Below, in pieces: positions 35,737-44,824 of a DNA stretch of 64,000 bases. The translations under genes and the position numbers were made by a program. The notes beneath the pieces were generated by a model. That model was not told the DNA's origin and did no database searches. It saw only the letters and a list, made by a program, of their open reading frames with translations. Numbering within the stretch: position 1 is the stretch's first letter; each line of letters starts with the position of its first letter. Source of the DNA: Hydrogenovibrio kuenenii DSM 12350 (GTDB lineage: Bacteria; Pseudomonadota; Gammaproteobacteria; Thiomicrospirales; Thiomicrospiraceae); contig NZ_JAGP01000001.1 in the NCBI RefSeq assembly GCF_000526715.1, positions 1,364,001 to 1,428,000 of the forward strand. Reading direction: 5' to 3'.

Positions 35737-37434
35737 CTATTTACCTTTCTCACTCGGTCTCATCCATTGCTTAATAATATGAGAAGCGACTTTTGGGTTA
35801 GCTGCAACAATAGCTTTAACCTTTTCAATAATTTCTTTTTCTTCTTGCGATTCTTCTTGAACTTCTTCCGCAGTCGCTTTGACTTCTTCATTCATTTGTT
35901 CAAGTGCTTTTGAAATTTCATCTGCATTTTCAAGCTCTTCATCTTCTAGAGCCACATCCTCAAGATAGTCAGAATAAACTTCTTCTTGCTTAGACAAATC
36001 TCTTAACATTGGGCGAATCACACCAAAGATAATAATGAGTACAGCCAAGCCAGCAAGCACTTGTTTAACCAAGTTCCAGAACCAAGATTGTTCCCATATC
36101 TTCGGTACTTCATAAGGCTGTTGAACTTCAGGTGCAAATGAAGCATTAACAATACTTAAAGTGTCTCCACGTGTTTCATCCAAACCTACTGCATCACTAA
36201 CCAACTGACGATAACGCTTCAATTCATCTTCTGTGAGAGGTTTTTTACTGGTTTTTCCATCTGCACCAATATCTGTTTTGTCATCAATAACAACAGCAAC
36301 AGACAATCTTTGTATAGAACCAACTGCATTTTTAATATGAGAAACAGTTCGATCTAATTCATAATTTTTTGTACTTTTTTCTTTTGAACTTTGTACATTA
36401 CCTGCAGCTCCTGATTTCTTATAACCTGTCTCAGGTGCAACACCCGCTCTTGGCGGTTGATTGGTTAATGCACCTGGAATACCGCCGGGACTAGGTTTAT
36501 TGTTAATTTCTTTAACTTCTTGCTCAGAACGGATGGCTTCTGGATCGGGTTGATAGTTTTCTCTGGTCTGTTCTTGTTGGGTAAAGTCCATCTCAGCAGT
36601 TACTTGAGCACGCACTTTGTGATTTCCACCCACAATTGGTGATAACAACTGAATTATTCGACGTGACAAGGTATCTTCAATCTGACGAGTATAAGCTAGC
36701 TGCTTGAGACTGCTACTCATACCACCAATCTGCTGGTCACTCGTCAACAAATTACCTTGTTGATCCACAACCGTTACATTTTTGGGTTGTAAGTTAGGAA
36801 CACTGGATGACACTAAATAAACAATTGCATTCACTTGTTCATCATTTAGCCCTCTTCCAGGATAAAGCGATACAACAACAGAAGCTGTCGCTTCACGCTG
36901 CTTTCTGACAAATACAGAACGTTTCGGCAAACCAAGCATGACTCTCGCTGTTTTAACCGAGTTAATACTTTCAACAGACTTTGCTAACTCGCCTTCCAAG
37001 GCTCGATGATATTGTGTGGTTTCTTTAAACTGGGAAATTCCATAGCCCTGTTCTTGATCCAAAATTTGATAACCTGTTGGCGCTTGTTTTGGATAGCCTT
37101 GTGCGGCGAGCTTCAAACGGAGAGAATGGACAACATCATCTGGTACAAGAATCGCACCAGAACCTTCATCTAATTTGTAGGGAACTTTTTGCTGATCTAA
37201 GGTTTGGACAACTTCAGTTAAATCCTTAGCATCCATACTGCCAAACAGTAACGTATAGTTTTTTTCTTGAGACCATAAAACAATACCGACCGCTAAAGAA
37301 ACAGCCGCTGCTAACGCGATGACTAAACTCACCTGTTTAGCCACGGACAAAGAAGTGAGGTTTTTAACTAGGGTCGATGCTGCTGACGGCTTAACCGTAT
37401 TCAAATTTGAATCCATTGCAGATTGTTCAGCCAT
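35737..37434 (-). CDS. fliF: Flagellar MS-ring protein FliF
   Basis: Inner-membrane ring scaffold of the basal body. 565 residues. Two transmembrane helices, near 30-52 and near 440-460 (VLAGLAVLIIIFGVI). Periplasmic YscJ/FliF ring-building motifs include YHRALEGELAKSV and ARVMLGLPKRSVFVR. The cytosolic C-terminus is acidic and ends SHIIKQWM, the FliG-binding helix. Start 37434, 20 bases after fliE. Confidence 0.96.
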   Translation of the reverse strand: MAEQSAMDSNLNTVKPSAASTLVKNLTSLSVAKQVSLVIALAAAVSLAVGIVLWSQEKNYTLLFGSMDAKDLTEVVQTLDQQKVPYKLDEGSGAILVPDDVVHSLRLKLAAQGYPKQAPTGYQILDQEQGYGISQFKETTQYHRALEGELAKSVESINSVKTARVMLGLPKRSVFVRKQREATASVVVSLYPGRGLNDEQVNAIVYLVSSSVPNLQPKNVTVVDQQGNLLTSDQQIGGMSSSLKQLAYTRQIEDTLSRRIIQLLSPIVGGNHKVRAQVTAEMDFTQQEQTRENYQPDPEAIRSEQEVKEINNKPSPGGIPGALTNQPPRAGVAPETGYKKSGAAGNVQSSKEKSTKNYELDRTVSHIKNAVGSIQRLSVAVVIDDKTDIGADGKTSKKPLTEDELKRYRQLVSDAVGLDETRGDTLSIVNASFAPEVQQPYEVPKIWEQSWFWNLVKQVLAGLAVLIIIFGVIRPMLRDLSKQEEVYSDYLEDVALEDEELENADEISKALEQMNEEVKATAEEVQEESQEEKEIIEKVKAIVAANPKVASHIIKQWMRPSEKGK

Positions 37435-37453
37435 CGACTACAGAATCCTTGTA

Positions 37454-37786
37454 TTAAATTGGCATATTCTTAATGTCTTTATAAGCTTCCACAAGTTTGT
37501 TTCGAACTTGTGTCATTGCTTGAAAAGACAAACTAGCCTTCTGAGCTTGAATCATTACTTCTGTTAAATCAACTTTATCGCCACGCTCAAAAGCATTCTT
37601 TAATTCGGAAGATTTATTTTGCTGTTCAGCTACAGCATTAACTGATTGAGATAAAAGGTCGGCAAAATTTTCCGCACCTTTGGCACCCGATGTTTGCTCA
37701 ACTGGCGGAGCAGACTTTGATGCAGCTTCAGCAGAAAGTGCTCTCATTTGCATCATCAGACTTTGTGTATCAATTGTTTGGCTCAT
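37454..37786 (-). CDS. fliE: Flagellar hook-basal body protein FliE
   Basis: Small rod-base adaptor between MS ring and rod. 110 residues with the conserved C-terminus ([19 protein letters not shown], then [18 protein letters not shown]). First gene of the fliE-F-G-H-I-J-K operon and preceded by a consensus sigma54 promoter. Start ATG 37786. Confidence 0.95.
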   Translation of the reverse strand: MSQTIDTQSLMMQMRALSAEAASKSAPPVEQTSGAKGAENFADLLSQSVNAVAEQQNKSSELKNAFERGDKVDLTEVMIQAQKASLSFQAMTQVRNKLVEAYKDIKNMPI

Positions 37787-37879
37787 TCTTCAACCGCTCC
37801 TGCACTTACAACCTGTTTAAGTAGTCATTCTATCTCAAATTAACAGATCATCAATTTCTTTCAATTATGACACAAATCA

Positions 37880-37894
37880 GCAATTGACATGCCA
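37880..37894 (-). promoter_or_regulatory. Sigma54 (RpoN) promoter of the fliE operon
   Basis: On the minus strand TGGCATGTCAATTGC: a full match to TGGCAYRNNNNTTGC with GG and GC at the required 10-base separation. About 94 bases before fliE. The FlrC-like sigma54 activator is encoded just upstream. Confidence 0.85.
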
Positions 37895-37918
37895 AAAAAG
37901 CGTCAATTTTCTGACTTT

Positions 37919-37935
37919 AAAATCTACCAGGCTGG
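37919..37935 (-). repeat. Dispersed 17-bp motif, copy 5 (flrC-fliE spacer)
   Basis: Exact CCAGCCTGGTAGATTTT on the minus strand, preceded by C. It lies 20 bases after the flrC stop and 25 bases upstream of the sigma54 promoter. Confidence 0.85.
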
Positions 37936-37954
37936 GCAACCTGATTGATAGTCA

Positions 37955-39340
37955 TTATATAACCTCTAAACCTTGCTCTTTAAACCTAGCTAACTTGTAT
38001 CTGAGAGTTCTAGGACTAATATTCAAGGCTTCGGCTGTTTTTTGTCTATGGCCGCCATTTGCTCTTAGTGTATCTAAAATCAGCTGAACTTCTCTCTCTT
38101 TTAAGTCCACTGAAGGGGACTCTTGATTAGCTAATAGAGATTCCGAACTTTCTTCTTTATTTTCAAACGATTGAGGCAAATCATATACTTGTGAATTTGA
38201 AACATGTTCAATAGCCATATCGCCATCTAGCAAAATATCCGTTTCTTGAATTGTATTACCCGACATCACAACCAGTGCGCGTTGAATGACATTATCTAAT
38301 TCTCGAATATTACCCGGCCATGGATATTGCAACAATGCCCTCATTGCCGGTGCCGACATCATAGGCTCAACACGACTATTACCGCAATGTCTTTGTAGCA
38401 ATTTTTCAGCTATTGCTGCTATATCTTTGGGTCTATCACGCAATGCAGGCAACTTCATCGGAAACACGTTTAAACGATAAAACAGGTCTTCTCGAAAATT
38501 GCCTGAAGAGATGGCCTTTTTCATATCAATATTGGTTGCGCTTAAAACGCGAACATCCAGATCAACTGCTTTGAGCCCACCGATACGTTCGACTTCTTTT
38601 TCTTGTAACACTCGAAGCAACTTAGCTTGCAAGTCCGCTTTCATTTCCCCAATCTCATCCAAGAAAATGGTACCGCCTTGAGCTTGTTCAAACTTACCAG
38701 GCATGGACTTCAGAGCTCCCGTAAAAGAGCCTTTCTCGTAACCAAACAAAGTGGCTTCAAGCATATTCTCAGGAATAGCTGCACAGTTGATAGCGACGAA
38801 TGGCTGGTCTTTGCGTTTTGAGTTATTGTGAATAAAGCGAGCTAAAACTTCTTTACCAGTACCACTTTCTCCGGAGATCATCACACTGGTCTCACTATCG
38901 GCGACCTTTTGTGCCATCGTCTTGAGTTGAATCATCGATGGCTCAGCTGTAACAAAGTCTTCATTGCTAGACGCGTCTCGATAAAAATAAGCCTTAGCTT
39001 TTTCTACTAGCACATCAGCTTCAAAAGGCTTCAAAACATAATCAACTGCACCCGACTTCATCGCTTCAACAGCTTGTTCTACAGTACCGTAAGCAGTCAT
39101 AAGCACAATTGGTAAATAAGGTTTTATGGCTCTAATACGTTTCATCAACTCATAGCCATCCATAGAGCCATCCATACGAATATCCGAAAACACCATCGCA
39201 ATTTCATCATCTAAAGCGACCAACGCATCTTGTGCAGAGCTAACAGCCACCACTTCAAATTTATTCAATTCAAGCGTATCAACTAATGCTTCTTGAAGCT
39301 TGCTGTCATCTTCGACAATCAGTATTTTTGCAATAGTCAT
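37955..39340 (-). CDS. flrC: Sigma54-dependent response regulator, FlrC/FleR type
   Basis: 461 residues. N-terminal receiver (1-120; acidic DD pair near the start, phosphoacceptor D in MVFSDIRMDG), AAA+ sigma54 activator domain (about 133-370; Walker [16 protein letters not shown] loop in KGSFTGALK with serine in place of alanine, and IFLDEIGEM), and a Fis-type helix-turn-helix at the C-terminus (GGHRQKTAEALNISPRTLRYKL). Should activate class III flagellar promoters such as the one before fliE. Overlaps flrB by 4 bases. Confidence 0.93.
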   Translation of the reverse strand: MTIAKILIVEDDSKLQEALVDTLELNKFEVVAVSSAQDALVALDDEIAMVFSDIRMDGSMDGYELMKRIRAIKPYLPIVLMTAYGTVEQAVEAMKSGAVDYVLKPFEADVLVEKAKAYFYRDASSNEDFVTAEPSMIQLKTMAQKVADSETSVMISGESGTGKEVLARFIHNNSKRKDQPFVAINCAAIPENMLEATLFGYEKGSFTGALKSMPGKFEQAQGGTIFLDEIGEMKADLQAKLLRVLQEKEVERIGGLKAVDLDVRVLSATNIDMKKAISSGNFREDLFYRLNVFPMKLPALRDRPKDIAAIAEKLLQRHCGNSRVEPMMSAPAMRALLQYPWPGNIRELDNVIQRALVVMSGNTIQETDILLDGDMAIEHVSNSQVYDLPQSFENKEESSESLLANQESPSVDLKEREVQLILDTLRANGGHRQKTAEALNISPRTLRYKLARFKEQGLEVI

Positions 39341-40527
39341 CCAGCCTCCTCCGTTTGAATCAGCGGCAATCGAATACCAAAAGTGGTACTTTTCCCAGGA
39401 ACAGACATCACCCAGGCTTCACCATCATGGGCTTCTGCTACTGCTCTAACGACCGCCAATCCTAAGCCTGTGCCTTGTGCACGGCTTGTATAAAAAGGTT
39501 CGAAAATTTTATTCACCAACGCCTCATCTATGCCCGGTCCTTGATCCGATACCCTAATATCAACCATATCTCTATGGCTTTCCGTTATCTTTTTTACATT
39601 CACTGTAATATACGCATTTTTGTGAACAACATCTATGGCATTTATCACCAAGTTTTGCAATGCTGTCAATAGAGCATCTGCATCACCGACAATTTGCAAC
39701 TCTTCAGTCAAGTGCCCATAATGTATTTCACTTGCTGATTGCTCTATGCGGCTTTCTACTGCATGCTTAAGGTTTTCAATCAACTGAGCAACCTGTATTT
39801 TTTTATCATGAACACGCCCACCCTTTGCATACTGAAGCATGTCTTTTATTAAGTTTTCAAGGTGATGTAAACTTTTAACCGACTTATCGACAAACTTTTG
39901 TCGCTTTTTCTCATCCAAGTCACCAGACCCTAACTGAGAAACATAAAGTAATGCCGAGGCTAGTGGCGTTCTAATCTGGTGCGCGAGAGAGGCTGCCATC
40001 TCACCCATTGAACTTAAACGTTGATAACGGCTAACATGCTGTTGTAAGTTACGAGCATCGGTTACATCTTGGATTAAAAGTATTTTTCCGACGGACTGTG
40101 AAGAACTTCCATCATCCTCAGAAAAAGTAAGCTGTGACTCAGACAGTTGATAAGCCATTCGATTATGCGTTAACAAAGTACCAGCATCATCTTGTGCTAA
40201 GAAAACATTGCGAACAACAACATCCCAACTGCGGCCAATGGCATCTCTTCCTAATATCTCAATAGCAGCTGGATTTAAGTCAATAATCTTTTGATCTAAA
40301 TCCAGAACAATAACACCTGCTGGCAAAAGCTTTAGAAGCTGCTCAAGTCTTTCACCAACCTTTTGTTTTTCTCGATCACTTTCCGCAAGCTTTGCTTGTA
40401 AGTCTTCTACTTGGTACTGCAACGATTCATAAGCTTGCGTTAACTGCGTAGAGGTTTGATTAAACAGCTCAAACGCGGCTTCCAGTTCAACTAAACGTTT
40501 TTGTTCAAGCTCTGAGGTTTCTGTCAT
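39337..40527 (-). CDS. flrB: PAS sensor histidine kinase, FlrB/FleS type
   Basis: 396 residues, cytosolic. An N-terminal coiled coil (about 1-60), a PAS domain (about 60-160; LPAGVIVLDLDQKIIDLN), HisKA with SLAHQIRTPLASALLY, and HATPase_c (NLVINAIDVV, DQGPGIDEALVNKIFEPFYT, GTGLGLAVV). Kinase partner of FlrC, with which it overlaps by 4 bases. Follows flrA by 14 bases, so flrA-flrB-flrC form one operon. Confidence 0.92.
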   Translation of the reverse strand: MTETSELEQKRLVELEAAFELFNQTSTQLTQAYESLQYQVEDLQAKLAESDREKQKVGERLEQLLKLLPAGVIVLDLDQKIIDLNPAAIEILGRDAIGRSWDVVVRNVFLAQDDAGTLLTHNRMAYQLSESQLTFSEDDGSSSQSVGKILLIQDVTDARNLQQHVSRYQRLSSMGEMAASLAHQIRTPLASALLYVSQLGSGDLDEKKRQKFVDKSVKSLHHLENLIKDMLQYAKGGRVHDKKIQVAQLIENLKHAVESRIEQSASEIHYGHLTEELQIVGDADALLTALQNLVINAIDVVHKNAYITVNVKKITESHRDMVDIRVSDQGPGIDEALVNKIFEPFYTSRAQGTGLGLAVVRAVAEAHDGEAWVMSVPGKSTTFGIRLPLIQTEEAG

Positions 40528-40541
40528 AAGATTTACAGTAA

Positions 40542-41654
40542 TTAGCTCAAATTGAATTTACGAATTTTTTCAACCAATGTCGTTCGATTGGTTTGTAATA
40601 GCTTAGCTGCCTGAGAGACATTACCATCAGTTTGCGCCAAAGCCTTTTGTATTAACTGTACTTCCATCTCAACCAAATAAGACTTCAAATCCAAACCTGT
40701 TTCCAAATCCGGCATTGGCCCAAAACCATTTACAGAATTTACCTCTGACTCAACAACAGAATCATCATTCAGTTCCTGACCCTGTTGATCAGAACCCATT
40801 AAAACGGACGCACTGGTTTCGTGTGCAGTCTCTTTCTCTATCAAAGCCGAATTATCAACTTTTATAAGAGCAGCATCATCAAGAAGTTCTACCTGATATT
40901 TTTCAGGCAAGTCCTCATAGTCAACCGAAATCCCAGGAAAAAGAATTGACAACCTTTCTGCCAAGTTACCTAACTCTCTAACATTTCCCGGCCAAGCATA
41001 ATGCTGGAGTGCAATCATCGCCTTTTCAGAAACTATAGGAATTTCACGGTTCATACCTTTGATTTTTTGGAACATAAAATCAAACAAATCAGGTATATCT
41101 TCAGGACGTTCTCTTAGAGCAGGCATTTCAATAGGAAAAACATTTAATCGATAGAATAAATCTTCCCTGAACTTACCTTCAGAAATATTGTCTTCTAAAT
41201 TACGGTGAGTGGCTGCAATAACACGAACATCACATTCAAGACTTTTACTCCCACCAACACGTTCATAAATTCTTTCTTGCAAAACCCTTAAAAGCTTAAC
41301 CTGCATAGGTAACGGCATATCACCAATTTCATCTAGAAAAATAGTGCCCTTCTCCGCCATTTCAAAACGCCCTTTTCTAGCCGTAATTGCACCGGTAAAC
41401 GCACCCTTTTCATGACCAAATAATTCGGACTCTAAGAGTTCGCCAGGAATTGCCCCACAGTTAATGGGAATAAAAGGTTTATCTGCTCGCGCTGAAACGG
41501 AGTGTAGTGCTTGTGCTACTACTTCCTTTCCTGTACCAGATTCTCCGAGAATAAGAACTGTGGCATCTGTTTTAGCCACTTGTAGAATAAGTTTTTTGAC
41601 TTGTTGCATGGCTGGACCATTGCCAACCAGTGAGGATAAAAGATCTTGAGACAT
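40542..41654 (-). CDS. flrA: FlrA/FleQ-type sigma54 activator lacking the N-terminal regulatory domain
   Basis: Master flagellar regulator homologue, but 370 residues instead of ~480-490. It starts directly at the AAA+ domain ([15 protein letters not shown]; Walker [17 protein letters not shown] in [31 protein letters not shown]) and ends with the FleQ-style Fis helix ([20 protein letters not shown]). The FleQ/FlrA receiver-like domain is missing. A TAG stop lies immediately before the ATG in frame, and a good sigma70 promoter is only 33 bases upstream, so the short form looks genuine rather than misread. Confidence 0.92.
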   Translation of the reverse strand: MSQDLLSSLVGNGPAMQQVKKLILQVAKTDATVLILGESGTGKEVVAQALHSVSARADKPFIPINCGAIPGELLESELFGHEKGAFTGAITARKGRFEMAEKGTIFLDEIGDMPLPMQVKLLRVLQERIYERVGGSKSLECDVRVIAATHRNLEDNISEGKFREDLFYRLNVFPIEMPALRERPEDIPDLFDFMFQKIKGMNREIPIVSEKAMIALQHYAWPGNVRELGNLAERLSILFPGISVDYEDLPEKYQVELLDDAALIKVDNSALIEKETAHETSASVLMGSDQQGQELNDDSVVESEVNSVNGFGPMPDLETGLDLKSYLVEMEVQLIQKALAQTDGNVSQAAKLLQTNRTTLVEKIRKFNLS

Positions 41655-41686
41655 CTAGCCGCCATTCTTTTTCGAGTTTTGTCTAC

Positions 41687-41715
41687 TTTATAGCGGTTTT
41701 TTAATGGGATGTCAA
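41687..41715 (-). promoter_or_regulatory. Sigma70 promoter of flrA-flrB-flrC
   Basis: On the minus strand TTGACA, 17-base spacer, TATAAA. Near-perfect consensus, ending 33 bases before the flrA ATG. Fits a housekeeping promoter for the top tier of the flagellar cascade. Confidence 0.85.
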
Positions 41716-41765
41716 AATTTTGGCACGATTTTTAAATTAAAAAAATAATCTTTAGAAGATGAGGG

Positions 41766-42062
41766 TTATTTTAGATAGCCATCCATAGCTTTTTTTTGCT
41801 GTATAGCTTGAGAAAATTCGTCTTCAATCTGAGTCATTCTTCCTCTAACAAGATCACGAATCTTATCAATATCATCGATCAATTCAGCAAGAACTTTTTT
41901 CAAGCTTTCCGCATCGGATTGAGGTGGACTGACAATTAAGCAGTCATTAATTTCTGCTTCCCAAGCTGGGTATAGTGAAATAAATGCATCCCATTCCTCA
42001 GCTTGCACATGCATAAGCATAAGTTTGGAATGGTGCAAACATTGAACAACTTGATTATCCAT
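41766..42062 (-). CDS. fliT: Probable flagellar chaperone FliT-like protein
   Basis: 98-residue helical protein directly after fliS (2-base gap). It has the usual FliT pattern: an early helix with a WD pair (AEEWDAFISLYPAWEAEIND in part), a middle helix ending in DIDKIRDLV, and a lysine-rich terminal helix ending KKAMDGYLK. FliT chaperones FliD and modulates regulators. Family identity is low, so the call rests on position, size and pattern. Confidence 0.65.
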   Translation of the reverse strand: MDNQVVQCLHHSKLMLMHVQAEEWDAFISLYPAWEAEINDCLIVSPPQSDAESLKKVLAELIDDIDKIRDLVRGRMTQIEDEFSQAIQQKKAMDGYLK

Positions 42063-42064
42063 GG

Positions 42065-42514
42065 TTAGCTATTAACTTTTACTTTTTTAAGGTTGTCTAG
42101 TTGCTCTTTAGATGCCATCTTCATATTATTAGGCATTAAATCCCAACTCTCTCGAAGCTCTCTAACTAGCCCAGCTAGCTGATTCAAGACTTCCAAATCA
42201 TTTTTCAAGCTGACCTGAAGTAACTGTTGATTAATATAGCTGTAAATATCTGCATAATTCTTTGCAACATCACCACCGTTTTCCATATCAAGCCCAACAC
42301 GCAATGCACCAACAAGCGTAATTGCCTTATTAATCTTGTCCGCTTTCATACGGAAATCTTTTCGCTCTATGGCGCCTTTCACCAATGCTAAAGCATCAAC
42401 GACACCATCATATAGCAATACTACCAATTTATGCGGAGTCGCATTCTCCATCCCCGTTTCAATTGACGTTTGCTGATATTGATTTAGAAACTTCTGTTTC
42501 ATCATTGGGTTCAT
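42065..42514 (-). CDS. fliS: Flagellin export chaperone FliS
   Basis: 149-residue four-helix chaperone that binds flagellin C-termini to prevent early assembly. Conserved features: YQQTSIETGMENATPHKLVVLLYDG (cited only in part), KINKAITLVGALRVGLD, and the YSYINQQLLQVSL helix. Downstream of fliD, the standard fliD-fliS-fliT order. Confidence 0.95.
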   Translation of the reverse strand: MNPMMKQKFLNQYQQTSIETGMENATPHKLVVLLYDGVVDALALVKGAIERKDFRMKADKINKAITLVGALRVGLDMENGGDVAKNYADIYSYINQQLLQVSLKNDLEVLNQLAGLVRELRESWDLMPNNMKMASKEQLDNLKKVKVNS

Positions 42515-42592
42515 AATTGAATTCCCTTATTGAGTTCCCTTGTTAAATTACGTCGAACACGCTTATTTTTTTAAAAATTTAACTTACTACGG

Positions 42593-44617
42593 CTACTTTG
42601 TTAATCCCGCAAGTGAAGCGGTAAGAGACTGTTTTGTTGTATCCATTTTACTTAACAAAGATTGCAATGCTCCAAACTGCATTTGGTAGCGTGCTAGGAT
42701 TCGGTTGTAACGATCATCCACCTGTGTTTGCTTTTGTTTAATATCATCTAGTTTTGTCTGTATATTCGAAATACGTGTCCCAATCAAACCTGATGTAGAA
42801 TCAGTAAGGTCAGAAAAGAGCTTAGTCAATTTATCCGCATATCCACGGTTAAAGTCAACTGTTCCTCTTGCCCCTGTTTGTGAACCTGCAATATTAAGCT
42901 CCAACCCTTTTGGCGAGCCCGCTAAAATACTGTTGATGATTACGTGCTGGCCATCTCCCATAAAAGTATAGGAAGTACCATTTTGGTCTAATGACCCCTG
43001 CACATCCTGACCTGTAACTTGCGATGTCACAGCTAATCCAGCCGCTCCTGTAGTCAGTAAAGTTCCCGCATCCAACGAAAGCGTAGAAGACGAACCATAC
43101 TTTGCTGAATTGACTGTAAACGCTTGTGTTGCAGTATCATACTGCACCGCAACTGAACTTCCTCCAGATTTAATCGTAGGATCATTGTTAATTGCTTGCG
43201 TCATCAAGGTTGCAAAGTCATTAGGCGTGTAAGTACCCGATGCCAAAGTCAATGTCGCCGAACTACTACCATCTACACTTACTTGCAAAGTATTATTTGT
43301 ATTATCAATAGTAATATTACCGCCAGCTGTTGCAGCTCCTGTTATAGCTGCTTGAGAGGCTGCCACATTGACAGTTAGATTATAGGATCCTTCTACTGTA
43401 TCAGCAGTTGAACCTTTATATGTAACCAAACTGTCAGTGGATGTTGCATTTGCCGCAAACAACTTACCAACTGCATCAGGGTTAGATGCCAAAGCATCTG
43501 ACAATGCTGTTTTATCAAGACTCAAAGTTCCATCTAGATTAGTCTTGATACCAATATCTGCCAATGATTGAATTGATCCCGTTAAACCTGGAAGCGAGTT
43601 AAACAGAGATTCTCTAATCTGACTCTGTATATCCCTTAATGCCGAATCACCTTTTAATGCACCTGTTTGATCCCCTTGTACAGGGTTACCACTGGCATCA
43701 GTCTTCGGTGCGCTATAAGATCCAAGCGTTCCTAAAACACTTTGAAGTGAGTTATAAAGATCCACAAAATCTGAAATATTTTTGTCTAAACCGCTTGTAT
43801 CAGAACCAATTTGCAACGTATTTGTTACACCCAAGGCTGCTGATTTTAAGTTCAACGTCACGCCAGGAATCACTCCAGCAGCATCATTAGTTGCACTATT
43901 GACGGTAAGACCATTAACAACCATCGTTGCATCTTGAGCGGGAATCGTCTGATTCATATTGGCGTTAATTAACTGTGATAATCCTAATGCATCTGTATTA
44001 TTTCCATCAGTATCTCCCGTTACAGAAACGGTCATTTGGTTACTGGCACCAGTTTCTTTTGATGAAAAAACTAACTTATATCCAGTTCCTACATTTACAA
44101 CACTAGCGCTTACACCAATATTGGCAGCATTTACTGCATTCTGAATGCCTGTAAGAGTATTGTTTGATGAATCAATAGTGATATTATTCGTTGTGCCAGC
44201 AACTGTAAAACTGAGCGTTCCCTGACCAATTACAGAATTTGTTGATGAAAATGCTGTTGGAGTTGCAAGGGTCTGAGCTGTCGCTAAGTTTTGCACTTCC
44301 ACTTGAACACTAGAATTAGCAGGAGTCCCTGTTACTGTGGCATCAATAACACTAGGGTCTGAAGATGTAACTGATTTTTGTTGAAAACTCGTCAAAGATG
44401 TCAATGCAGAAATTTGAGAAGAAAACCCTTGTAACGCTTGCTGTAAAGTATCAAAACCACTCAACTGCGTTGTGTATTTGGTATTTTCACTATCTAAATT
44501 TGACTGCTGCGGAGCAACATATGCCTTAGCTAACGTTGTAGACATCAACTTTACGTCAAACTTGTTTGCACCGAGTGAATTTAATATTGTGGCGCCAAGA
44601 TCGCTATTCGTTGTCAT
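42593..44617 (-). CDS. fliD: Flagellar filament cap protein FliD
   Basis: Filament cap that folds new flagellin at the tip. 674 residues, clearly longer than E. coli FliD (468). Conserved N-terminal FliD domain (SQVEVQNLATAQTLATP-like segment at about 75-100) and C-terminal coiled coil (ISNIQTKLDDIKQKQTQVDD in part, RYQMQFGALQSLLSKMD). Two flagellin-hook IN-type repeats are visible (NITIDSSNNTLTGIQNAV and NITIDNTNNTLQVSVDG), the second in an inserted region at about 415-520. Preceded by a sigma28 promoter. Confidence 0.95.
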   Translation of the reverse strand: MTTNSDLGATILNSLGANKFDVKLMSTTLAKAYVAPQQSNLDSENTKYTTQLSGFDTLQQALQGFSSQISALTSLTSFQQKSVTSSDPSVIDATVTGTPANSSVQVEVQNLATAQTLATPTAFSSTNSVIGQGTLSFTVAGTTNNITIDSSNNTLTGIQNAVNAANIGVSASVVNVGTGYKLVFSSKETGASNQMTVSVTGDTDGNNTDALGLSQLINANMNQTIPAQDATMVVNGLTVNSATNDAAGVIPGVTLNLKSAALGVTNTLQIGSDTSGLDKNISDFVDLYNSLQSVLGTLGSYSAPKTDASGNPVQGDQTGALKGDSALRDIQSQIRESLFNSLPGLTGSIQSLADIGIKTNLDGTLSLDKTALSDALASNPDAVGKLFAANATSTDSLVTYKGSTADTVEGSYNLTVNVAASQAAITGAATAGGNITIDNTNNTLQVSVDGSSSATLTLASGTYTPNDFATLMTQAINNDPTIKSGGSSVAVQYDTATQAFTVNSAKYGSSSTLSLDAGTLLTTGAAGLAVTSQVTGQDVQGSLDQNGTSYTFMGDGQHVIINSILAGSPKGLELNIAGSQTGARGTVDFNRGYADKLTKLFSDLTDSTSGLIGTRISNIQTKLDDIKQKQTQVDDRYNRILARYQMQFGALQSLLSKMDTTKQSLTASLAGLTK

Positions 44618-44697
44618 GATTTTTCTCCAGTCTCAATATATTAAGCCTCTAACAACTTAACCGAGCTTTAGTTTTTTTATTATAGCCCTTATGTCTA

Positions 44698-44724
44698 TAA
44701 TCGGCCAAGCTGTGTAAAACTTTA
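44698..44724 (-). promoter_or_regulatory. Sigma28 (FliA) promoter of fliD-fliS-fliT
   Basis: On the minus strand TAAAGTTT, an 11-base gap, GCCGATTA: one mismatch from the TAAAGTTT-N11-GCCGATAA consensus. Ends 81 bases before the fliD ATG. Confidence 0.85.
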
Positions 44725-44800
44725 GTTGCTATAAAAAGACTCCAAGCTTTATTCCGTTCAAAAAATAGAAAACTTACAAACAAGTTCTGAGCCAACTCAT

Positions 44801-44824
44801 AAAAAAACCCCAAAAGGGGCTTTT
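44801..44824 (-). terminator. Terminator of flagellin gene 1
   Basis: On the minus strand GCCCC-TTTT-GGGG followed by seven T residues, beginning right after the stop codon. Confidence 0.85.

Noticed and set aside
41720-41736. TGGCACG upstream of flrA as a sigma54 promoter
   Set aside because: The -12 GC is replaced by AA and it points away from flrA; the sigma70 promoter on the other strand fits better.
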